From an uncultured Lachnospiraceae bacterium (GTDB taxonomy: Bacteria > Bacillota > Clostridia > Lachnospirales > Lachnospiraceae): a DNA stretch of 10,706 nt. Positions 6,406 through 10,706 of the stretch are shown piece after piece. The stretch is from the NCBI GenBank assembly GCA_934418055.1, contig CAKRWX010000059.1, forward strand, positions 1-10,706, read 5' to 3'. The notes under the pieces were generated by a model that saw only the letters and a program-made list of their open reading frames with translations, did not search any database and was not told where the DNA came from. A program made the position numbers and the translations under genes. Each line of letters opens with the position of its first letter. Positions within the stretch are counted from its first letter, which is position 1.

Positions 6406-6417
6406 AAAATTTTCCTC

Positions 6418-7278
6418 CTAATCCAGCAATTCCAGAAATGCCTTCGCTGCCTGGCTGAACACCGCATGTTTCTTCCACACCAGCGCTAATCGGGTGGAAA
6501 GCTGTGGTTTTAGCGGTAGGAAACGCACTTCTTCCCCAAGAACCGGCTCCAGCAGATCTCTGGTGGTGAGAAAATATCCCAGGCCATGGAGTACCATGGG
6601 GACTGGACTGCCGTGGACCACGTTGTAGGTGGCGGCAATTTTTAAGTTTTCTAAGTCAGTTCCGGCCCAGTGGGCAATCTCATTTTGCAGGCCCAGACGC
6701 TGGTGCATGATAAGAGGAAGCTGGGTGATCATTTCCCTGGTGATGGAGTCCTGCTGGCATAAGGGATCGGAGGCGGGAACGAGGATTCCCCACTGGGATC
6801 CGGCTGGAAGGGAACGGAAATCGTATTTGGCTGGGTCAATGGGCTCTAGCATGACGGAAAAATCCAGGGTCCCGTGATTTAAACGTTCGGACACATCGAC
6901 GGCATCTCCGCTGTAAAAGTGAAATTTTACTTCCGGAGATGCCTTTCTTAATTGGGCCGCCGCCTGTAAAATGATGTCCGGGGTACTGCCGCCTAAGTAA
7001 ATATCGCCAACGATCTCATCAAGATCCGACCGGATCTCCAATTCCGTCTTTTCCACCAGTTCCAGGATCTCCTCCGCCCGTTTCCGCAGGAAAACGCCGT
7101 CTTCCGTCAGTGTGATCTTTCTCTTTCCACGGATCAGAAGCTGCTTCCCCAGATTTCTTTCCAGTTCCATCAGTTGTTTTGACAGGGACGGCTGTGCCAT
7201 ATGCAGGCTTTCCGCCGCCCGTGTGATATTCTCTTCCCTTGCTACTGCCAGAAAATAGCGCAGGTCACGTACATCCAT
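6418..7278 (-). CDS. LysR-family transcriptional regulator (first of a pair)
   Basis: A 286-residue LysR-type regulator, slightly short but complete. The N-terminal winged helix-turn-helix (residues 3-60, ITRAAESLHMAQPSLSKQL) is canonical, and the effector domain starts near residue 90 (GDIYLGGSTPDII). The ATG at 7278 has AAAAAGGAG upstream. It is the first gene of a two-LysR unit, with 12 bp to the next start. It is divergent from the MATE/aldo-keto reductase operon across a 210-bp gap containing a perfect ATAATAG-N7-CTATTAT box. By the usual logic of divergent LysR genes it controls that operon and itself. Its own -10 may be TATAGT (plus 7316-7321). The inducer is unknown, though an efflux/reductase target suggests a toxic small molecule. 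Confidence 0.94.
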   Translation of the reverse strand: MDVRDLRYFLAVAREENITRAAESLHMAQPSLSKQLMELERNLGKQLLIRGKRKITLTEDGVFLRKRAEEILELVEKTELEIRSDLDEIVGDIYLGGSTPDIILQAAAQLRKASPEVKFHFYSGDAVDVSERLNHGTLDFSVMLEPIDPAKYDFRSLPAGSQWGILVPASDPLCQQDSITREMITQLPLIMHQRLGLQNEIAHWAGTDLENLKIAATYNVVHGSPVPMVLHGLGYFLTTRDLLEPVLGEEVRFLPLKPQLSTRLALVWKKHAVFSQAAKAFLELLD

Positions 7279-7332
7279 GATCCAATCTCCTTTTTGAAAA
7301 ATATCATGCCTTTTAACTATAATTTATCATAG

Positions 7333-7353
7333 ATAATAGGTATTTGCTATTAT
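7333..7353. promoter_or_regulatory. LysR box in divergent promoter region
   Basis: ATAATAG (7333-7339) and CTATTAT (7347-7353) form a perfect 7-bp dyad around GTATTTG. This contains ATAG-N7-CTAT, the T-N11-A form seen in the BenM/CatM group of LysR operators. It overlaps the -35 of the MATE promoter and is centred about -36 from the predicted MATE start. A second small dyad TTATC-N3-GATAA overlaps at 7324-7336. Confidence 0.65.
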
Positions 7354-7372
7354 AAATTTTCCAACATATAAT
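7344..7372 (+). promoter_or_regulatory. Promoter of the MATE/aldo-keto reductase operon
   Basis: TTGCTA (7344-7349), a 17-bp spacer and a perfect TATAAT (7367-7372) form the best sigma-A promoter in the window. Transcription would start near 7379, giving a leader of about 110 bases before the ATG at 7489. The -35 lies inside the LysR box. Confidence 0.75.
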
Positions 7373-7380
7373 ACAGTCGG

Positions 7381-7452
7381 GTAAGAAAATATTGATATTT
7401 CGTAACTGTTCAGCAGGCCTGCGCACTTGCTGCGCTGACTGTAAGAAAATAT
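7381..7452. repeat. 12-bp direct repeats flanking a GC-rich palindromic segment
   Basis: GTAAGAAAATAT occurs at 7381-7392 and exactly again at 7441-7452. The 48 bases between them include a GC-rich core (7411-7437) with the perfect palindrome GCAGGCCTGC (7413-7422) and a GCGCA-N5-TGCGC stem (7421-7435), in otherwise AT-rich DNA. It lies within the MATE leader. It may be a small REP- or MITE-like insertion with target duplication, or a leader regulatory fold. No T-tract follows, so it is not a standard terminator. Confidence 0.5.
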
Positions 7453-7488
7453 AAGCTGTGTTATTTGAGTTAGTAAGAGGTGTGATAT

Positions 7489-8862
7489 ATGGAAATCAAA
7501 AGACAAACAGCAAAATTGGATATTCTGAATGGCTCCATCTGGAATAAACTGCCATTGTATGCCCTTCCAGTGGCGGCAACGGGAATTTTGGAGCAGCTGT
7601 TCAATGCGTCGGATATTGCCATCGTTGGAAATTTCGCCAGCACGAACCGGACCACCGCCATCGCCGCAGTAGGCGCCAACAGCCCGGTGATCGGCGTGAT
7701 CTTAAACTTATTTATCGGGCTTTCCTTAGGAACCAATGTGGTGATCGCCAATGCCATTGGCCGGAAGGACAGGGAAACGGTGGAACAGGCGGTACATACA
7801 TCGGTCCTGGCGGCGTTTCTTGGCGGTCTGATCATCACGCTGCTGGGAGAAATGTGCATCGGAAATTTACTTACGCTGCTTCATGTGCCGGATGAGGTGT
7901 TCCCTTATGCTCTTTTATACATCCGGATCTATCTGTTGGGACTTCCGGTGATTTTTCTCTATAACTTTGAGGCGGCGATCTTCCGGAGCGTGGGCGATAC
8001 GAGAGTGCCGTTGATGGCACTGGCATTTTCCGGTGTTCTGAATGTGTTTTTAAATCTGCTTTTTGTGGTGGTGTTCCGGATGACGGTCAATGGCGTGGCC
8101 ATCGCTACGGTGCTTTCCAACGTGGTCAGCTCCGCCATTTTATTTGTAAAATTGATCCGCACGGATAAATGGATCCGCCTGTCCCCAGGAAAACTGCGGA
8201 TCCACGGAAATTGTCTGGCAAAGATCCTTCAGATCGGGCTTCCAGCTGGTATCCAGAGCGCGGTATTTAATCTTGCCAATGTGGTGATCCAGTCTGCCAT
8301 CAACAGCCTGGGAACGGTGGTGATCGCTGCCTCCAGCGCCGCGTACAACATCGAGATCCTGGTGTATTATGTATTCAATTCCTTCAGCCAGGCCTGTACC
8401 ACCTTTGTGGGCCAGAACTATGGAGCCGGACAGATCAAACGGTGCAAACGGACATTTCTGCTGTGCGTGATCGAAGATGCGATCACCTCCATTGCGGCGA
8501 TTTTCCTGATTCTAAGCACTGGAAAATTCCTGCTGTCCTTATTTAACCAGGACCCGCAGGTGATTGCTATCGGTTACACCCGTCTGGTGATCATTTTCAT
8601 CGCGTACATTTTCAGTATGCTTTACGAGGTGATGTCCGGTTACCTCCGCGGCTTCGGCATTTCCCTGGTTCCGGCGATTCTGACCACCATCGGTGTCTGC
8701 GGAACCAGAATCGGCTGGGTATACCTGGTATTCCCACACCACCAGACCTTCCAGGCCCTGATGATGGTGTATCCGGTTAGCTTGTCGGTGACGGCTGTGC
8801 TGATCCTGGGAGCGCTGTTGTATTACCGGCCGGAGAAGCGGTTTCAGAATTTAGAAAAATAG
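7489..8862 (+). CDS. MATE-family multidrug efflux transporter
   Basis: A 457-residue inner-membrane protein of about 12 helices, the usual MATE length. It would export organic, often cationic, compounds in exchange for sodium or protons. Both MatE repeats are visible: the first starts near residue 18 (WNKLPLYALPVAATGILEQL, then FNASDIAIVGNF), the second in the middle (LPAGIQSAVFNLANVVIQSA), with the family-typical TTFVGQNYGAGQIKR after it. AAGAGG (7475-7480) lies 8 bases before the ATG. It is the first gene of an operon with the aldo/keto reductase, divergent from a LysR pair and probably controlled through the box at 7333-7353. The drug or metabolite exported cannot be read from sequence. 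The C-terminus ends with a short basic tail, as in intact relatives. Confidence 0.93.
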   Translation: MEIKRQTAKLDILNGSIWNKLPLYALPVAATGILEQLFNASDIAIVGNFASTNRTTAIAAVGANSPVIGVILNLFIGLSLGTNVVIANAIGRKDRETVEQAVHTSVLAAFLGGLIITLLGEMCIGNLLTLLHVPDEVFPYALLYIRIYLLGLPVIFLYNFEAAIFRSVGDTRVPLMALAFSGVLNVFLNLLFVVVFRMTVNGVAIATVLSNVVSSAILFVKLIRTDKWIRLSPGKLRIHGNCLAKILQIGLPAGIQSAVFNLANVVIQSAINSLGTVVIAASSAAYNIEILVYYVFNSFSQACTTFVGQNYGAGQIKRCKRTFLLCVIEDAITSIAAIFLILSTGKFLLSLFNQDPQVIAIGYTRLVIIFIAYIFSMLYEVMSGYLRGFGISLVPAILTTIGVCGTRIGWVYLVFPHHQTFQALMMVYPVSLSVTAVLILGALLYYRPEKRFQNLEK

Positions 8863-8874
8863 GAGGAACTTACC

Positions 8875-9738
8875 ATGAAACAGAATCAAGTGATATTGAA
8901 CAATGGAACAACCATGCCGCCGATCGGTTATGGCGTATTCCGAATGACAGATGAAAAAGAATGCGAGGAGGCAGTTTTCCGGGCGATCCAGTCCGGTTAC
9001 CGGTTGATCGACACGGCAGCCGCTTATGAAAATGAAGAAGCAGTGGGGCGTGCCATCCGGCGAAGCGGGGTTCCAAGAGAGGAACTGTTCGTGACGACTA
9101 AATTGTGGGTTACGGATACCTGCTATGAGAAAACCAGGGCGGCGCTGGAGTGGTCCTTGAAGCGGCTGGGACTTGATTATGTGGATCTGTATCTGATCCA
9201 TCAGCCATATCACGATTATTATGGCGCATGGCGGGCCATGGAAGAATTGTATGAAGAGGGGAAAGTGAAAGCCATTGGCGTAGATAATTTTACCCAGGAT
9301 CGTCTGGCGGATTTTCTCTATTTTCAGAAGGTAAAACCAGCGGTGAATATGATCGAGTGCAACGCTTTTTTCCAGCGGGAAGAGGAGCAGAAGTATTTAA
9401 AATCCCAAGGAATCCAGATGCAGGCGTGGTCACCGCTTTCTGCCGGAGCAGGAAATGTGTTCACCAATGAAATTCTCTGCCAGATTGCGTCCAGCCATCA
9501 CAAATCCGTTGCCCAGGTAGTGCTCCGCTGGCTGGTCCAGCGTGGAATCGTTCCCGTTGTGAAATCCGCGAACCCGGTTCGTATGAAGGAAAATCTGGAT
9601 ATTTTTGATTTTGAACTGACGGAGCCGGAAATGGAAATGATCGCTGGGCTGGACACTGGACATAGCTGTTTTGGCGAGCGGAAAACGGCAGAGCAGGTGA
9701 CTGGATTTTTGAATCGTGCACAGGAGTATCGGGTGTAG
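8875..9738 (+). CDS. Aldo/keto reductase
   Basis: A 287-residue single-domain (beta/alpha)8 NADPH-dependent carbonyl reductase of the 2,5-diketogluconate reductase-like branch. The catalytic tetrad is visible: Asp46 and Tyr51 in IDTAAAYENE, Lys76 in TTKLWV, and His109 in LIHQPY. The cofactor-binding C-terminal motif PVVKSANPVRMKEN (227-240) is intact. The usual GVSNF motif reads GVDNF (135-139). The start has GGAGGA upstream, overlapping the MATE stop (TAGGAGG); the gap is 12 bp, so translation is likely coupled. Pairing with an efflux pump suggests reduction and export of a toxic carbonyl compound, an inference. No terminator is evident downstream. Confidence 0.94.
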   Translation: MKQNQVILNNGTTMPPIGYGVFRMTDEKECEEAVFRAIQSGYRLIDTAAAYENEEAVGRAIRRSGVPREELFVTTKLWVTDTCYEKTRAALEWSLKRLGLDYVDLYLIHQPYHDYYGAWRAMEELYEEGKVKAIGVDNFTQDRLADFLYFQKVKPAVNMIECNAFFQREEEQKYLKSQGIQMQAWSPLSAGAGNVFTNEILCQIASSHHKSVAQVVLRWLVQRGIVPVVKSANPVRMKENLDIFDFELTEPEMEMIAGLDTGHSCFGERKTAEQVTGFLNRAQEYRV

Positions 9739-9816
9739 AAATACTGAGAGTACCAACTCGGCGGCAGTGATGGAACTGCGATGCATGATTTACAATGGCA
9801 TTGTTGCACCACAGAG

Positions 9817-9849
9817 ATTCGCCTGGCCCTGGAAGTGGCTGATGAGTAA
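9817..9849 (+). pseudogene. Remnant of the 3' end of a second deoD
   Basis: These 33 bases encode IRLALEVADE and a stop, identical in protein to the end of the deoD at 1171-1875. The DNA matches 1843-1875 at 28 of 33 positions, and all five differences are at third codon positions. Upstream bases (9739-9813) show no convincing further DeoD similarity, and no start or enzyme motifs exist. It is thus read as the stub of a diverged deoD copy lost by deletion, lying between the reductase and the flavoprotein gene. A small ACAATG-N-CATTGT hairpin (9792-9804) lies just upstream. Confidence 0.6.
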
Positions 9850-9857
9850 GCGAGTTT

Positions 9858-10337
9858 CTACATCGGCATCGCCCGCTCTTTCGCGGTAAATGTATCCACA
9901 ACGACCTTGATCACCGCCACCGCAGCGGCCATCCTCTCATCAATCTCAAAATCTTTCCGGGTCTGGGCAAGCATCAGTAGCTTCAGGCCCTTGATTTTTT
10001 CCTGCGGGTCTTCCACGATCTGGGCGGTTCCGGTGCCGATGACGGAGGAAAATGATGCACCGTATTTGCATGGCACATCTCCGCCGGAGACCAGCGCTAC
10101 ATTTGTCTCCAGTTCCACGCACACATGAGAATTTTCCCGGATCAGATCCAGTTTCCGGCCCTCTTTGGCGCTGTGCAGGTAGAAGGTCAGCTGGCCATTT
10201 TCGTATGCATAGCCATAGTGCATGGGAACCACATAAGGGTATCCGTCTGCAAATAATCCCAGATGTAAAATCTGCGCATGGTCAATGATCTGTAAAATTT
10301 TCTCCATATCAGTTACTTCACGGTCTTTTCTTCTCAT
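9858..10337 (-). CDS. NimA-like FMN-binding (pyridoxamine 5'-phosphate oxidase-fold) protein
   Basis: A 159-residue protein with a split-barrel flavin-binding fold. The MRRKDRE start, GYPYVVPMHYGY (32-43) and LHSAKEGRKLD (54-64) are hallmarks of the NimA-like group. His55 corresponds to the His that contacts a ligand in nitroimidazole-resistance proteins. It may reduce small electrophiles or be a housekeeping flavoprotein; drug resistance should not be assumed. The start at 10337 follows GAGGTG (plus 10348-10353, 10-base spacing), and the MRRKDRE motif rules out the downstream Met11. The upstream ATPase gene stops 1 bp before this start, so they are co-translated. Confidence 0.85.
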   Translation of the reverse strand: MRRKDREVTDMEKILQIIDHAQILHLGLFADGYPYVVPMHYGYAYENGQLTFYLHSAKEGRKLDLIRENSHVCVELETNVALVSGGDVPCKYGASFSSVIGTGTAQIVEDPQEKIKGLKLLMLAQTRKDFEIDERMAAAVAVIKVVVDTFTAKERAMPM

Positions 10338-10338
10338 A

Positions 10339-10706
10339 TTATAAAGTCACCTCACAATAAGTATCAATATATGCGTCAAAGCGTGGAAGTGCCAGCGTGA
10401 GCACTCCATGGACAGAGCCATCTACAATTCCCCGTTCCATTAAACGCTTCCGGTAGGTGTTTAAAAGCTGTGGGGAAATGGAAAGCTGGGTGCGGATTTC
10501 TATGGCCTTTTCATTACCGTTTGCAATAACGTAGACGATTTTATGGTCCAGGTCGGAAAGTTCGCTCCATATTTTTTCATAGGCATAGGAGGCAAGAGCT
10601 TCGTCAAATTCAGGAAGAAGCATATCCAGGGAAACGCGGTGTTCCCATTTCAGATATCCGAGAATCTGGAAAGCAAACGGATATCCGTTGGTCAATTTGG
10701 CCATCT
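10339..10706 (-). CDS. P-loop ATPase, C-terminal part (cut by window edge)
   Basis: About 122 C-terminal residues of a protein running off the right edge. TNGYPFAFQILGYLKW is the typical sensor/lid stretch of bacterial ATP-binding proteins of the archaeal-ATPase/AAA_16-like group. It is followed by a winged-helix-like tail (about residues 70-115 of the visible part, ending HGVLTLALPRFDAYI). The Met at 10704 is most likely internal, since the Walker A and B motifs must lie off-window and no ribosome binding site is seen. It is the upstream partner of the NimA-like gene, with its stop 1 bp before that start. The role of such ATPases is poorly defined. Confidence 0.75.
   Translation of the reverse strand, partial: MAKLTNGYPFAFQILGYLKWEHRVSLDMLLPEFDEALASYAYEKIWSELSDLDHKIVYVIANGNEKAIEIRTQLSISPQLLNTYRKRLMERGIVDGSVHGVLTLALPRFDAYIDTYCEVTL

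Noticed and set aside
7421..7452. Hairpin in the MATE leader as a transcription attenuator
   Set aside because: No U-rich tract follows the stem, so termination is not supported.
9461..9901. Minus-strand ORFs antisense to the aldo/keto reductase end
   Set aside because: They are shadow frames over conserved reductase codons, with no ribosome binding site or recognisable family.

Overview
The window looks like the chromosome of a low-to-mid GC Gram-positive Clostridia member, most likely Lachnospiraceae. The grounds are strong AGGAGG-type ribosome binding sites before nearly every gene, short intergenic gaps, sigma-A-like promoters and protein families typical of gut Firmicutes. The species cannot be named from sequence alone. 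There are no rRNA or tRNA genes, CRISPR arrays, transposases or phage genes.

Layout. (1) 1-1875: a control region opens the window. It drives an off-window gene to the left and a LysR-type regulator (192-1100) to the right. The regulator is followed by deoD purine nucleoside phosphorylase (1171-1875). (2) 1927-2914: a perfect 14-bp hairpin lies between deoD and a convergent, AT-rich gene encoding a helix-turn-helix/Fic-domain fusion protein. (3) 3145-5327, minus strand: a two-gene operon of a metallo-beta-lactamase-fold hydrolase and an SLC13-like 12-helix-type permease. It has a clear terminator and a promoter carrying two dyads at LysR-type spacing. (4) 5497-7278, minus strand: two LysR-type regulators in tandem, transcribed as one unit and ending in a strong terminator. 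(5) 7489-9738, plus strand: a MATE efflux transporter and an aldo/keto reductase in one operon, divergent from the LysR pair, with a textbook LysR box between the two units. (6) 9817-9849: a relic of the 3' end of a second deoD. (7) 9858-10706, minus strand: a NimA-like flavin-binding protein coupled by 1 bp to the C-terminal end of a P-loop ATPase that runs off the window.

Functionally this is a regulator-rich metabolic and detoxification neighbourhood, with three LysR genes in 7 kb. Each LysR gene sits next to a plausible target unit: the off-window gene (and perhaps deoD), the hydrolase/permease pair, and the MATE/reductase pair. The best leads are: LysR-type dyads at about -65 and -35 in two control regions; an extended -10/start-site element shared by three promoters; the Fic fusion protein with palindromes over its own promoter; the deoD relic; and a direct-repeat-flanked GC-rich element in the MATE leader. 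I see no clear evidence of a wholly new defence or mobile system.
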